NCBI RefSeq assembly: GCF_963675815.1
Contig: NZ_OY776576.1
Coordinates: 124,001 to 188,000 of the forward strand
Direction: 5' to 3'
DNA: 64,000 bases
Origin: an uncultured Desulfuromusa sp.
Lineage (GTDB): Bacteria > Desulfobacterota > Desulfuromonadia > Desulfuromonadales > Geopsychrobacteraceae
Shown: positions 1 to 10,620 of the stretch, piece after piece
How the letters are laid out: each line of letters starts with the position of its first letter
Position numbering within the stretch: the first letter of the stretch is position 1
The notes under the pieces: model-generated
The model's database searches: none
The model's input: the letters and a program-made list of their open reading frames with translations, nothing else
Told to the model about the DNA's origin: nothing
Made by a program: the position numbers and the translations under genes

Positions 1-1063
1 CCAGGATTTTAACTGGAGCGGGAAGTGAACCCGCACGCAATACAATCGCCAGGTCAGTTGCTTCCTGAGATGTGAATGATCCCGAGATCTGCGCACTGCC
101 TCCCGCAATCCGCTCACGAATGACCGGGGCTGAATAAACGGCGTCATCCAGAACGATTGCCATCCGTTTACCGACATTGGCGGCCGTAATCTGATCAAAG
201 CGTTTCGCTCCGACCGAATTAAATTCAATAGAAACATAGGGCTCATTAAAGCGCGTATCAATCCGCACATTGGCATCAGAGAGAAGATCTCCCGTGAGGA
301 CTGTTTTATCAACAACCACCAGAGGTTTTTCTGTTATCGAGCCAGTCGCCTTATTCACATTCCGCTCGTAAAGCAACTGGGTTCCGGCTGGCAACCTACC
401 CGCAACAGCATCCTGGACGTTGGCCGTTTCATCAACCATTTTGAATTCCAGTCGTGCTGTTTTACCGATGAGAGAAATCGCCCGTTCAGGGTCTTCAACA
501 CCAGGAAGCTGGATCAGGATGCGGTTGCCACTCTGCCGTTGCAAAGTGGGCTCACTGACACCAAACTGATCAACCCGGTTACGCAAAGTTTCCAGGGCTT
601 GGCGGACAGCATAATCCTTGATATTTTCGATTTCCTGATCGCTCAACCGGAAATGCTTTTCGATATAACCACCACTTCCGGAAAAGGTTTCAGGCTCCAG
701 AGATGGATATTCATCGGCCATCAGCGCGTCAACCTTGGCACCTTCAGCTTCATCGTAGACCAGAACAACAAGCCGGTCCCCCTGGCGACGTTCCAACCTC
801 TTGAAAATGATATCCTTTTCACGAAGCTGGGCTTCAGTCTGATCAATGACCGTATCAATACGACTCTCAACCGCTTTGTCAACATCAACACCAAGCACCA
901 GATGCATACCACCCTGCAAATCCAGTCCAAGTTGGATTGGACCAAAGGTATTTGTCCACCACTGTGGCAAACTACCCTGCATCAATGTCGGGGCAATGGC
1001 AAAAAATGACAGAAGCAGGCAGACTAAAACCAAGAAACTCCTGAATTTAAGACTATTGGACAT
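1..1063 (-). CDS. secD: Protein translocase subunit SecD (3' end outside window)
   Basis: SecD works with SecF and YajC at the Sec translocon and uses the proton gradient to help pull exported proteins across the inner membrane. The visible first 354 residues hold an N-terminal membrane helix (about residues 9-24), the SecD signature LGLDLQGGMHLVLGV (about 46-60) and most of the large periplasmic domain, including the LRNRVDQFGVSEP stretch. The ATG at 1063 is preceded by a GGGAG site. The gene runs off the left edge, so the C-terminal membrane bundle is not seen. It lies 47 bp after yajC on the same strand, the usual yajC-secD order. The identification is secure. Confidence 0.97.
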   Translation of the reverse strand, partial: MSNSLKFRSFLVLVCLLLSFFAIAPTLMQGSLPQWWTNTFGPIQLGLDLQGGMHLVLGVDVDKAVESRIDTVIDQTEAQLREKDIIFKRLERRQGDRLVVLVYDEAEGAKVDALMADEYPSLEPETFSGSGGYIEKHFRLSDQEIENIKDYAVRQALETLRNRVDQFGVSEPTLQRQSGNRILIQLPGVEDPERAISLIGKTARLEFKMVDETANVQDAVAGRLPAGTQLLYERNVNKATGSITEKPLVVVDKTVLTGDLLSDANVRIDTRFNEPYVSIEFNSVGAKRFDQITAANVGKRMAIVLDDAVYSAPVIRERIAGGSAQISGSFTSQEATDLAIVLRAGSLPAPVKIL

Positions 1064-1110
1064 TTGCTTTGTATCTCCCTCTAAGCATTATGGGCAAATC
1101 AAATAGCTGA

Positions 1111-1419
1111 TTACTGTTTAACCTCAGTAATAGAAGCACGGTTCATCTTCATCTTCACTCCCGTTGCAACTTCAAGAGTAACCGTCGTTTCATCGACTGC
1201 AGTAATCTTACCGTGGATCCCACCGGCTGAAACAACTGTATCTCCAGCTTTGAGACCACCGACAAGTTCCTTCTGCTGCTTGGCGCGTTTTTGCTGCGGA
1301 CGGATAAGTAAAAAATAGAAGATGGCAAACATCGCTACCAGCATGATTATTCCCTGATATTGTCCTCCCTGTCCTTGGGCTGCTGCGCCCCCTGCCATTG
1401 CAAAAACCTCTGTAGCCAT
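1111..1419 (-). CDS. yajC: Preprotein translocase subunit YajC
   Basis: YajC is a small inner-membrane protein associated with SecDF. The 102-residue product has one membrane helix near residues 24-42, followed by the family motif LIRPQQKRAKQQKE and a beta-rich cytoplasmic tail (AGDTVVSAGGIHGKI). Length and layout match the family. The ATG is preceded by a perfect AAGGAGG site. It sits between tgt and secD on one strand with short gaps, so the four genes queA, tgt, yajC and secD are probably transcribed together. Confidence 0.97.
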   Translation of the reverse strand: MATEVFAMAGGAAAQGQGGQYQGIIMLVAMFAIFYFLLIRPQQKRAKQQKELVGGLKAGDTVVSAGGIHGKITAVDETTVTLEVATGVKMKMNRASITEVKQ

Positions 1420-1460
1420 GTGAATTCCTCCTTGAATAGTGTTGTAGATAAAACTAGCGT

Positions 1461-2609
<1,149 letters not shown>

Positions 2610-3647
2610 TCATAAAATCAACATGCAATCACCATAACTAAAAAAGCGGAACCGTTCTATAACCGCCTGGCGATAAGCAGATAAAATAAATTCACGACCA
2701 GCAAAAGCCGAAACCAGCATCAATAATGTTGATTTGGGCAGGTGAAAATTTGTAATCAGGGCATCGACAATTTTAAACTGATATCCCGGATAAATGAAAA
2801 TTTCACTCTCTCCCGCTCCCGATTGCAGCACCCCGACGTCTGTTACCGCAGTCTCCAGAGCTCTGGCACTGGTTGTTCCTAAAGCAAAAACCCGTCGTCC
2901 ATCCTTATGGGCCGAATTAACCGCCTGAGCCGTTGCATCAGGGATCGAATAAAGTTCAGCGTGCATCTTGTGCTGACAAATATCATCGACTCGCACGGGC
3001 AGAAAGGTTCCCAGTCCAACGTGCAGGGTTAGATTGACAATTTCTACCCCTGCAGCAATTAATTGCTGCAAAATTTCCGTAGTGAAATGCAATCCGGCAG
3101 TCGGTGCTGCAACAGCACCTTCCTCACAGGCAAAAACGGTCTGATAGCGAGAGCGATCTTCCTGACTGTCATCACGCTTTATATAAGGTGGCAACGGTAA
3201 ATGTCCAACTTTTTCGACCATCTGCATGAAGTCGCCGGGACAATGAAAACGCACCAAACGATATGGAGCTTCCATTTCTCCCAAAACTTCAGCAGAGAAC
3301 TCAGGGCTAAAATCAACAGTTGTTCCAACCCGCAGAGATTTGGAGCTTTTCGTCAGGCAAAGCCATTCATTCGTAGTTGTTGCACCCGGGACTTTGCGTA
3401 CCAGAAAAATTTCAACCTTGCCACCCGTCTGTTTTTGACCTAATAAACGAGCTGGAATGACTTTGGTATCATTCACAACCAGGACATCACCGGGCTGAAA
3501 ATAATTCAGGATATCGACAAACTGCTTAGACTCCACCGTCGCCGATTTACGATCCAGACACAACAGTCGCGACGCATCACGCTGTGCGGCAGGAACCTGT
3601 GCTATCAATTCATCAGGGAGTAAAAAATCAAAATCAGTCAGCTGCAT
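2610..3647 (-). CDS. queA: S-adenosylmethionine:tRNA ribosyltransferase-isomerase
   Basis: QueA transfers and isomerises the ribosyl part of SAM onto preQ1 in tRNA, giving epoxyqueuosine. The 345-residue product starts with the typical MQLTDFDFLLPDELIAQ. It contains VNDTKVIPARL, VAAPTAGLHFT and the C-terminal FITNFHLPKSTLLMLVSAFAG block, all characteristic of the family. It appears to be the first gene of the queA-tgt-yajC-secD run. The 290 bp upstream separate it from the divergent cytochrome gene and must hold promoters for both directions; no clear consensus promoter was picked out there. Confidence 0.98.
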   Translation of the reverse strand: MQLTDFDFLLPDELIAQVPAAQRDASRLLCLDRKSATVESKQFVDILNYFQPGDVLVVNDTKVIPARLLGQKQTGGKVEIFLVRKVPGATTTNEWLCLTKSSKSLRVGTTVDFSPEFSAEVLGEMEAPYRLVRFHCPGDFMQMVEKVGHLPLPPYIKRDDSQEDRSRYQTVFACEEGAVAAPTAGLHFTTEILQQLIAAGVEIVNLTLHVGLGTFLPVRVDDICQHKMHAELYSIPDATAQAVNSAHKDGRRVFALGTTSARALETAVTDVGVLQSGAGESEIFIYPGYQFKIVDALITNFHLPKSTLLMLVSAFAGREFILSAYRQAVIERFRFFSYGDCMLIL

Positions 3648-3937
3648 TTAGACACATCCAAATCGAGTCAAACAGCGACCTAGAAGATCATAGAAGCCAA
3701 CCAATGTCAATCGCTTTCCGCTGAGTCAGAACAGCTTATTAACTGGGATTGAACAGTTATTTATGGCAGAATTATGAAAGGATAAATAGAGTCAGGCCTG
3801 ATGTCATTAAGGTGATCTGAAACAACACATAAATGAACGGCTCTATAAAAAACAGATGCCCAATATAATCATAGAAATGACCTGTTATCCATTACTGTTA
3901 ACCGGCTTCATTTCTATAGCTTTCAAAGGAGGAATAA

Positions 3938-4543
3938 ATGAAAACATGTTGGATTATTTTTTTAGCCTGTGGACTACTGATTGCAGGCTGCGGTGAGAAT
4001 GGAACAAAGACGGCAACAGAACCAACGCCCGCACCTGCTGAAAAATCTGCGGCCGTTGAACAAGTTAAGAAATCAGCAAATGAAGTTGCCATGCAAACAA
4101 CGAAGATGGTTGAAGCCGGAAAACAATTAGCCAAAGACGCCGGTGTTGCTGCAGAAGAAACAGTAAAAGAAGCTGTCGCAAACACAAAGGAAGAGCTGAC
4201 AACTGCAGCTGAAACCACCAAGGACAAAGTCGTCAACGTTGGAAAACAGATAAAACAAGAAGGGGCCGGGCTGATTAATACCTTGCAAACGAGCACTGAC
4301 AACATCATAAATGCTGCGGCCTCCGATGCTGAAGTTCCAGAGATGGTGGTCATCGAAAATAAAAATGGCAATGTCACCTTGCCTCACGCCGAACATGGCA
4401 AGATGTATGGCTGTGCAACCTGTCATGGCGATAATGTACCCGGACCATTTGAATTGGGAAAAGACACAGCTCACAGCATGTGCAAGGGATGTCACAAAGA
4501 ACAAGGTGGACCAACTAAATGTAGTGGTTGTCATAAAAAATAA
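3938..4543 (+). CDS. Triheme c-type cytochrome lipoprotein
   Basis: This is a predicted periplasm-facing, lipid-anchored electron carrier. The 201-residue protein has a lipoprotein signal with lipobox LIAGC (Cys18). A long Ala/Lys/Glu-rich segment follows (about residues 25-135) with heptad-like amphipathic helix character. The C-terminal module has three heme-attachment motifs: CATCH (about 159), CKGCH (about 182) and CSGCH (about 195). Extra histidines (HAEHGK and TAH) could serve as distal heme ligands, as in cytochrome c7/class III domains. RBS AAAGGAGG lies 6 bp before the ATG. The helical stalk between lipid anchor and heme module is unusual for so small a cytochrome. Its redox partner is not visible. 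Confidence 0.85.
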   Translation: MKTCWIIFLACGLLIAGCGENGTKTATEPTPAPAEKSAAVEQVKKSANEVAMQTTKMVEAGKQLAKDAGVAAEETVKEAVANTKEELTTAAETTKDKVVNVGKQIKQEGAGLINTLQTSTDNIINAAASDAEVPEMVVIENKNGNVTLPHAEHGKMYGCATCHGDNVPGPFELGKDTAHSMCKGCHKEQGGPTKCSGCHKK

Positions 4544-4557
4544 GACCTCAATTGACC

Positions 4558-4587
4558 CAGCCGCTGCGTTGACAAATGCAGCGGCTG
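4558..4587 (+). terminator. Stem-loop after the cytochrome gene
   Basis: A perfect 10-bp inverted repeat (CAGCCGCTGC / GCAGCGGCTG) with a 10-nt loop starts 15 bp after the cytochrome stop codon. No T-run follows directly, but a T-rich stretch occurs about 20 bp later. It may end the cytochrome transcript or attenuate read-through into thpR. Confidence 0.5.
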
Positions 4588-4619
4588 TTCAGAAAAAAGA
4601 AATTCTTCGCTTTTTTTGT

Positions 4620-5207
4620 ATGAAAGATATGAATCGAGATGACCTGAAAGTGCGCCTGTTTGTCGCCATTGAGCTTCCGGAAAACTTAAAAAAATCTTTG
4701 TCGGAGGTTGTCTCTTCACTCGCAAAAAGTCGAGTCGATGTCAAATGGGTCAAAGTGGAAAACTTGCATATGACCTTGAAATTTCTCGGCGATACCGACC
4801 ATGACAAACTTCCGGAAATTATTGCGGCTCTGGACACTATCAGCAGACGTCAAATTCCCTTTACCGTAAATGTTTCCGGGTATCAATTCTTACCACCGCG
4901 TGAAAACCCTCGCATCCTCGCTGTGGAAACAGATCAACAGGAACGTTTAAAAAGATTAGCTGTAATTGTTCAAGATTATTTAGAAAAATATGATTTCAGC
5001 AAAGAAAAACGATTCAAATCCCACATCACTCTAGGGCGGTTAAAAGGAACCACAAAAAATTCAAAACTTAAGCAGCTGACAGAATGTGAGAAACCTGCAG
5101 GGTCATTTCCTGTTCAATCGGTCTCTCTCTATAAAAGCATCCTCACACCCACAGGCCCCATCTATAAGGTGCTGCACAGGGCAGAATTTAAGGCTCAGGT
5201 TGTTTAA
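4620..5207 (+). CDS. thpR: RNA 2',3'-cyclic phosphodiesterase (2H family, ThpR/LigT)
   Basis: This 2H-phosphoesterase hydrolyses 2',3'-cyclic phosphodiester RNA ends and was first described as a 2'-5' RNA ligase. Both catalytic HxTx motifs are present: HMTLKFLG and HITLGRLK. The start RLFVAIELPENLK is typical of the family. The open frame extends far upstream into the cytochrome gene, but that part overlaps a real gene in another frame. The start is therefore set at the ATG at 4620; the ATG at 4629 is an alternative. Neither has a strong ribosome-binding site. At about 195 residues the length fits the family. Confidence 0.92.
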   Translation: MKDMNRDDLKVRLFVAIELPENLKKSLSEVVSSLAKSRVDVKWVKVENLHMTLKFLGDTDHDKLPEIIAALDTISRRQIPFTVNVSGYQFLPPRENPRILAVETDQQERLKRLAVIVQDYLEKYDFSKEKRFKSHITLGRLKGTTKNSKLKQLTECEKPAGSFPVQSVSLYKSILTPTGPIYKVLHRAEFKAQVV

Positions 5208-5404
5208 TCGTTTTGCAACATCCTCTCAAACTAAATTCAGGCAACCATAAATTTCCCAGCCACAGGTTATCTTGTCAGGGATACATAGCCCGAGCCGAAC
5301 GTTTAATTATGGCTTGCTAAAAATGAAACCACTCTTGTCTGAACATCAATATTGCTTATTTTTCTTGAATTGAACAACCCAATTGACCCGGCAGAATTTT
5401 TTCC

Positions 5405-5432
5405 TTGACTTATTTAATTATAGAACTAAAAT
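5405..5432 (+). promoter_or_regulatory. Candidate sigma-70 promoter for the chemotaxis operon
   Basis: TTGACT and TAAAAT are separated by 16 bp and lie about 70 bp before the start of the triple-CheW gene, in the AT-rich gap after thpR. This is a sequence match only. Confidence 0.4.
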
Positions 5433-5503
5433 TAGCGAAAATACATAAAGTTACCGGAATATAAAATTCCATGCTTCAACGCGTCGATCCAGGAGGGGGG
5501 GAC

Positions 5504-7045
5504 ATGACAAAAGAAGCCACACCTCTGAAAACAAATAGTAGCCAAGAAGATTCATTCGCTTTTTTTCTTCTCGATAACCAGGAATTTGGAATCAAGGTTG
5601 AACATGTCCGTGAGACAATTCTTCACAAACATGAATTCACCCGGATGCCTTGCTCGATGGACGCACTGGATGGCTTGATCAACCTGCGCGGTTCCATCAT
5701 TCCGATCATCAATCTCCGCTCCCGTTTTCATCTTAATCAAATCCAACGCTCGACAGATAGCCCTATCGCCATCGTCCAATTCAACAAGGGGCTTTTCGGT
5801 CTTCTGTTTGACGAAATCAGCGAAGTCATAAGGGTCAAACAGAGTGAAATCTGTCTCGTGGAAACCGCGGAAGAAGATCCTGAGCTATGCAATCAGGGGG
5901 TCATATCCCTTGATGGTGGTGATCGTATTGTTCAACTTCTGGATCTTGAACGTCTCTTTAAAAAATACAACCTTCCACGGATCAATAACGAAACATTTCA
6001 GTCACAACAAGTCTTCATCCCACGCAAGCAGGACATCACTTTCATGCTGAACGGGCAGGAATATGCCATTGCTGTCGATGCCATCAGGGAGATTATGAAA
6101 CCGCCGGCAATCAAGCGTAAAATTCTTGTCCATCCTGCCATCAAGGGAGTTATTGAACTGCGTGGCAAGCTGATTAACATTGTTGATCTGCGCAATTATT
6201 TTAATTTTCCTGCAGAAGGAATTTTACCGGAATCGCGAATTATCATCCTGCAGGGCGATCTGAACTGTGGGATCCTGGTAGATTCAATCAAAGAGGTGAT
6301 TCAATATGATGAAGATCTGCTCCTGGCTGTCCCGGTTCTGCAGAAAAGTCAGGATCACATTTCAGGCATTGTAGCGCTTGAAGATGGACGTAACATTATC
6401 AAACTCGATACTGAACATCTGTTTGACAACAAGCTGATTCAACAGTTACAGGGGAATATGAAACTTCATGCTGAAGATCTCAACTCTGGTGAAGATGTCA
6501 AACATCAGGAGGGTAGCAACAGCAGTGAAATCAAAGACAAGGTCCTCATCTCCTTCCGGCTTGATAACAACTACGCTTTTGACATTACATTGTTCCGGGA
6601 AATCATCAATTATTCCGCTGCTATTGTGCCGCTACCCGGGCAGCAGCACTATCAAGAAGGTCTTCTCAATTTGAGAAATAGTGCCATTCCCATCATCAAT
6701 CTTCGCAAATATTACGCTATGGACAACCATACCAATGTCAACGAGGCCAAAATTATCATCCTGAATCTTCCAGAGAAGACCATCGGTATCATGGTTGATG
6801 AGATTATTGAGATTGTAAAACCGGCGCGGATGGATGTTGAGCGTATTCCCCAGCTCTCTCACGATGCCAAAGGAAAAACGGCAAACCATGTCCGCGAGGG
6901 ATACCGGCTGAAAACAACTTCCGGGGAGGAAAAATCCTTGCTCATTTATGATGTCGAACAATTCATCCGCGATATCGAAGTTCCGGCCGGAAATATTGAT
7001 GTTCCTGCGGGTGAAAACGGCTGCCTTAGATCGATGAGTTTGTAA
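5504..7045 (+). CDS. Triple-CheW-domain chemotaxis adaptor protein
   Basis: CheW domains link chemoreceptors to the CheA kinase in the cytoplasmic array. This 513-residue protein consists of three successive CheW-like domains (about residues 15-160, 175-325 and 345-500). Each carries the family's LRG/LRN + IP-I-LR-like motif (INLRGSIIPIINLR, IELRGKLINIVDLR, LNLRNSAIPIINLR). There is no kinase or receiver domain. The frame opens at 5471, but AGGAGGGGGG lies directly before the ATG at 5504, so that start is chosen. It is followed 47 bp later by a soluble chemoreceptor on the same strand, its likely partner. Proteins with several CheW domains could bridge receptor trimers; that role is inferred. 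Confidence 0.93.
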   Translation: MTKEATPLKTNSSQEDSFAFFLLDNQEFGIKVEHVRETILHKHEFTRMPCSMDALDGLINLRGSIIPIINLRSRFHLNQIQRSTDSPIAIVQFNKGLFGLLFDEISEVIRVKQSEICLVETAEEDPELCNQGVISLDGGDRIVQLLDLERLFKKYNLPRINNETFQSQQVFIPRKQDITFMLNGQEYAIAVDAIREIMKPPAIKRKILVHPAIKGVIELRGKLINIVDLRNYFNFPAEGILPESRIIILQGDLNCGILVDSIKEVIQYDEDLLLAVPVLQKSQDHISGIVALEDGRNIIKLDTEHLFDNKLIQQLQGNMKLHAEDLNSGEDVKHQEGSNSSEIKDKVLISFRLDNNYAFDITLFREIINYSAAIVPLPGQQHYQEGLLNLRNSAIPIINLRKYYAMDNHTNVNEAKIIILNLPEKTIGIMVDEIIEIVKPARMDVERIPQLSHDAKGKTANHVREGYRLKTTSGEEKSLLIYDVEQFIRDIEVPAGNIDVPAGENGCLRSMSL

Positions 7046-7092
7046 ATTATCGTCATATAATCATTGCCATTTTTCAGTGAAAGGATCTTAGC

Positions 7093-10000
7093 ATGAGTAC
7101 AGAAAATAGTAATGTTGACCTGTCTTGTTTTTCGTATCTCAACAATTATGACACTGCTGCGGCAGTTCTTAACGCCGACGGAGTTGTCATATTGGCCAAC
7201 TCTCTATTTCTGGAAATGTTCGGCCTGAGTGAAAAGCAGGTTATCGGAAAGATGTCACATGAGGAGGCCTGCGAAACCAATTTGAGTGGCACCAAGGACT
7301 GTCCAGTAACAAAATCTGCCAGATTGAAAAAGACTGTCAGCGAACAATTATTTCACCGGCAAGATAAAGACTTCTTGCATCTACGCTACACCGCTACCCC
7401 GCATCTGAATGGCAAGGTGATTGAAAGCACGGTTATTACCCTGCTGGATATATCTGAACAGGTTGCCACCCGGAATAATTATGAACAGGCCAAGGCCGAT
7501 CTGGATGTTATTCCGACCCCGATTTTTGAAATTGATACTCTTTACAACATCACTTACATCAATCCGGCTGCAGCCGGTGTCAGCGGGAAACACCCGGATG
7601 AATGCATTGGGCTGAAATGTTTCGATCTTTTTAATACACCGCACTGCAAAACCGAAAAGTGTGCCTGTGCACGAGCCATGAAAACCGATTCCGTTGTCAA
7701 TGAAGAAACCATTGCCCGCCCTGCTAAAGGGGTGATTATTCCGATCCGATATACCGGAGCGCCGCTCAAAGATGCCAAGGGCAATATCAAGGGAGCAGTT
7801 GAATACATTCTTGATGTCACCGAAGAGCGGAAGAAGAAACAGGAAGCGGATGAAAAGATCAACAACCTCAACACCATTCCAACGCCGATCATGTCGATCG
7901 ACACCAATTACAATATCACTTTCATGAATCCAGCCGGGGCAGCCGTTGCCGGAAAAACCCCGGATGAATGCGTCGGCATGAAGTGTTTCGACCTCTTCAA
8001 CACGCCACACTGCAAAACCGAGAAGTGTGCCTGCGACCGAGCCATGAAGACCGATTCCGTCGTCAATGAGGAAACCATTGCCCGTCCCGCTAAAGGGGTG
8101 ATTATCCCGATCAAGTACACCGGTTCACCGATCAAGGATGCCAAGGGCAACATCAAAGGTGCCCTTGAATATATTCTTGATGTCACCGAAGAGCGGAAGA
8201 AGAAACAGGAAGCGGATGAAAAGATCAACAACCTCAACACCATTCCAACGCCGATCATGTCTATCGACACCGACTATAATATCACTTTCATGAATCCGGC
8301 CGGGGCAGCCGTTGCCGGAAAAACCCCGGATGAATGCGTCGGCATGAAGTGTTTCGACCTCTTCAACACGCCACACTGCAAAACCGAAAAGTGTGCCTGC
8401 GACCAAGCCATGAAGACCGATTCCGTCGTCAATGAGGAAACCATTGCCCGTCCCGCTAAAGGGGTGATTATCCCGATCAAGTACACCGGTTCACCGATCA
8501 AGGATGCCAAGGGCAACATCAAAGGTGCCCTTGAATATATTCTTGATGTCACCGAAGAGCGGAAACAGAAACAGCAAGCGGATGAAAAAATCAACAATCT
8601 CAACACCATTCCAACGCCGATCATGTCTATCGACACCGACTATAATATCACCTTCATGAATCCGGCCGGTGCAGCCGTTGCCGGAAAAACCCCGGATGAA
8701 TGTGTCGGCATGAAGTGTTTCGACCTCTTCAACACGCCACACTGCAAAACCGAAAAGTGTGCCTGTGCCCGGGCCATGAAAACCGATTCCGTCGTCACCG
8801 AAGAGACTTTGGCCCGCCCGACTGAAGGATCGCTGATTCCGATCAAGTACACCGGTTCACCGATCAAGGACGCCAAGGGCAACATCAAGGGAGCACTTGA
8901 ATACATTCTTGATGTCACCGAAGAACGAAAGCAGAAGCAGGAAGCCGCGGAAAAGATAGAGAACCTCAACGCCATTCCCGCGTCGATCATGTCAATCAAC
9001 ACAGATTATGTCGTCACCTTTATTAATCCAGCCGGTGCTGAACTTGTTGGAAAGCCGATCGATGAATGTATCGGCAAAAAATGTTACGACCTTTTCAAAA
9101 CAGAAAATTGCAACACTGAGCGTTGTGGAAGTAACATCGCTATGAAAACGGATCAGGGCCATAGCTCCAAAGCGAGAGCAACCCCGAATGCCAAACCCGG
9201 AAGCCTTTTTGTTTCAAGTGTTGCGATCAAAGATGCCAAAGGAAACATCAAGGGTGCTCTTGAATATGCTCAGGACATCAGTACCCAGGTTGAAGTTGAA
9301 GACATTATCGTCAGAAGCAGTGCCGGAACAGCCACGATTGTTGAACAGGCCAAGGCGAACATGGAGTCAGTAATTGATTCCGTCGACAGAATCAGTGATA
9401 GCATCAACGAAGGGGTGACCCTGCTGGCATCCACCTCTGAAAAAGTGGGAGGCATGCAGACAAGTTCAAATCAGATGCTGGGACTCTCAAAAGACACCGC
9501 AGCATTGACGGATAAAGTCGGGAAAGATGCCCAGACAGGCAAGGTTGCCGGAACTGAAGCCGGCGGGAAATTGCAGGAAATCAGCAGATCGATGCTGACA
9601 AATAACGAAATGGTCGAGGGCCTGGTTGCAGAACTCGACAAGATCAGCAGTTTTGTCGATATCATCAAGGAAATCGCATCACAAACAAATCTACTGGCCT
9701 TCAACGCAGCTATCGAAGCGGCCCGAGCCGGAGATGCCGGACGTGGTTTTGCCGTTGTCGCAGACGAAGTCCGTAAACTGGCTGAAAACAGTTCCCGTTC
9801 CGCTGTAGACATCTCGAATATCGTCAAAAAAATCGAAAAAGATTCAAAGGATACGATCGGCTCCATGCAAAAAGGTCGGGACATGCTTGATGAAGGGACT
9901 GGGGTTATTAATCGTGCCCTCCATTCTCTGGATGAAATTACCAACGGCATCACAACAATTTCTTCTTCAGTCGCGAACCTGCATGAACAAGCTGACAACC

Positions 10001-10182
10001 TGGTGCACGAAAGTGATGAAGTGTGCAGCAAACTTGCTGTTGTCGTTGATAATTCCAAAGAGAATCGCACCAAAATGGAAGCCGTCGGCACCAAGGCCAC
10101 TGAAACAGAAACGTCGATGGAATCCTTATCCGTATCCTCTGAAGAATTGGTTGACGCTGTTAAGAAACTGGCGGAAGTCTAA
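7093..10182 (+). CDS. Soluble methyl-accepting chemotaxis protein with six PAS domains
   Basis: This is a 1029-residue chemoreceptor with no signal peptide or membrane helix, so it is predicted to be cytoplasmic. An N-terminal divergent PAS domain (about residues 10-125) is followed by five tandem PAS units of exactly 122 residues, starting at about 140, 262, 384, 506 and 628. Most units share [10 protein letters not shown] plus a CAC motif. The C-terminal third is an MCP signalling domain whose hairpin tip (about residues 855-905) contains [32 protein letters not shown] precedes the ATG. Its adaptor is probably the triple-CheW protein just upstream. The conserved cysteines and histidine suggest a redox- or metal-responsive PAS, but ligand and cofactor are unknown. 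Confidence 0.94.
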   Translation: MSTENSNVDLSCFSYLNNYDTAAAVLNADGVVILANSLFLEMFGLSEKQVIGKMSHEEACETNLSGTKDCPVTKSARLKKTVSEQLFHRQDKDFLHLRYTATPHLNGKVIESTVITLLDISEQVATRNNYEQAKADLDVIPTPIFEIDTLYNITYINPAAAGVSGKHPDECIGLKCFDLFNTPHCKTEKCACARAMKTDSVVNEETIARPAKGVIIPIRYTGAPLKDAKGNIKGAVEYILDVTEERKKKQEADEKINNLNTIPTPIMSIDTNYNITFMNPAGAAVAGKTPDECVGMKCFDLFNTPHCKTEKCACDRAMKTDSVVNEETIARPAKGVIIPIKYTGSPIKDAKGNIKGALEYILDVTEERKKKQEADEKINNLNTIPTPIMSIDTDYNITFMNPAGAAVAGKTPDECVGMKCFDLFNTPHCKTEKCACDQAMKTDSVVNEETIARPAKGVIIPIKYTGSPIKDAKGNIKGALEYILDVTEERKQKQQADEKINNLNTIPTPIMSIDTDYNITFMNPAGAAVAGKTPDECVGMKCFDLFNTPHCKTEKCACARAMKTDSVVTEETLARPTEGSLIPIKYTGSPIKDAKGNIKGALEYILDVTEERKQKQEAAEKIENLNAIPASIMSINTDYVVTFINPAGAELVGKPIDECIGKKCYDLFKTENCNTERCGSNIAMKTDQGHSSKARATPNAKPGSLFVSSVAIKDAKGNIKGALEYAQDISTQVEVEDIIVRSSAGTATIVEQAKANMESVIDSVDRISDSINEGVTLLASTSEKVGGMQTSSNQMLGLSKDTAALTDKVGKDAQTGKVAGTEAGGKLQEISRSMLTNNEMVEGLVAELDKISSFVDIIKEIASQTNLLAFNAAIEAARAGDAGRGFAVVADEVRKLAENSSRSAVDISNIVKKIEKDSKDTIGSMQKGRDMLDEGTGVINRALHSLDEITNGITTISSSVANLHEQADNLVHESDEVCSKLAVVVDNSKENRTKMEAVGTKATETETSMESLSVSSEELVDAVKKLAEV
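7510..9339 (+). repeat. Five in-frame 366-bp tandem repeats encoding PAS domains
   Basis: Units begin at 7510, 7876, 8242, 8608 and 8974, an exact 366-bp period (122 codons). Units 2 and 3 differ at about a dozen positions by eye. Units 1 and 5 are more diverged, and unit 5 lacks the CAC cysteine pair. The central units look like recent duplications, so copy number may vary between strains. Confidence 0.95.
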
Positions 10183-10620
10183 ATGGACAACGCTAACACC
10201 AAACTGACTTCTGAAAATCTGGACACCCTGTTCCATGAGTGCAGGCAATGCGGAACCTGCTGTAAAACTTACAGAAAGGTGCTCCTGGAGCCGGATGAAA
10301 TTGACCGGCTCCGGGCTCTTGGTGCGGAAATCGGGGTGATGGTCAGCCTCAATGACCTGCGAAAAAAAACCATGAATGAACTGGTCGAAGAAGCCCGAGG
10401 GAAAAAAGCTGTCTACATGATTCACCCTGACGGTAATGGCTGCATCTTCCTGCAAAAGGTCAACGGAAATTACCGCTGTAAAATTTATCACTACAGGCCA
10501 CGTGCCTGCCAGGGGTTTCGTTGTTCTTTGGCTGACCACTCAATGGAGCAGCTATTACTTAATGACCCGATTTTCCTTCTGGGTGAGGACAGGTTTGGAA
10601 GAAAGTTGGAGACGCATTGA
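10183..10620 (+). CDS. YkgJ family cysteine-cluster protein
   Basis: The family is predicted to bind zinc or an Fe-S cluster through conserved cysteines. This 145-residue protein has the N-terminal CRQCGTCC motif (about residues 19-26) and the second cluster CKIYHYRPRACQGFRC (about 100-115), the full YkgJ pattern. The ATG follows the chemoreceptor TAA with no gap, and the ribosome-binding site lies inside the end of the receptor gene, so translation is probably coupled. Its biochemical role is not established. Position suggests a function tied to the receptor or to the acetylation genes that follow. Confidence 0.88.
   Translation: MDNANTKLTSENLDTLFHECRQCGTCCKTYRKVLLEPDEIDRLRALGAEIGVMVSLNDLRKKTMNELVEEARGKKAVYMIHPDGNGCIFLQKVNGNYRCKIYHYRPRACQGFRCSLADHSMEQLLLNDPIFLLGEDRFGRKLETH

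Noticed and set aside
4311..4619. 103-codon upstream extension of the ThpR frame
   Set aside because: It overlaps the cytochrome gene in another frame, and the family N-terminus begins at RLFVAIELPE.
7381..10100. Series of long antisense frames over the PAS receptor, with a 366-bp period
   Set aside because: They mirror the repeated coding strand; they have no ribosome-binding sites and disappear where the repeat ends.
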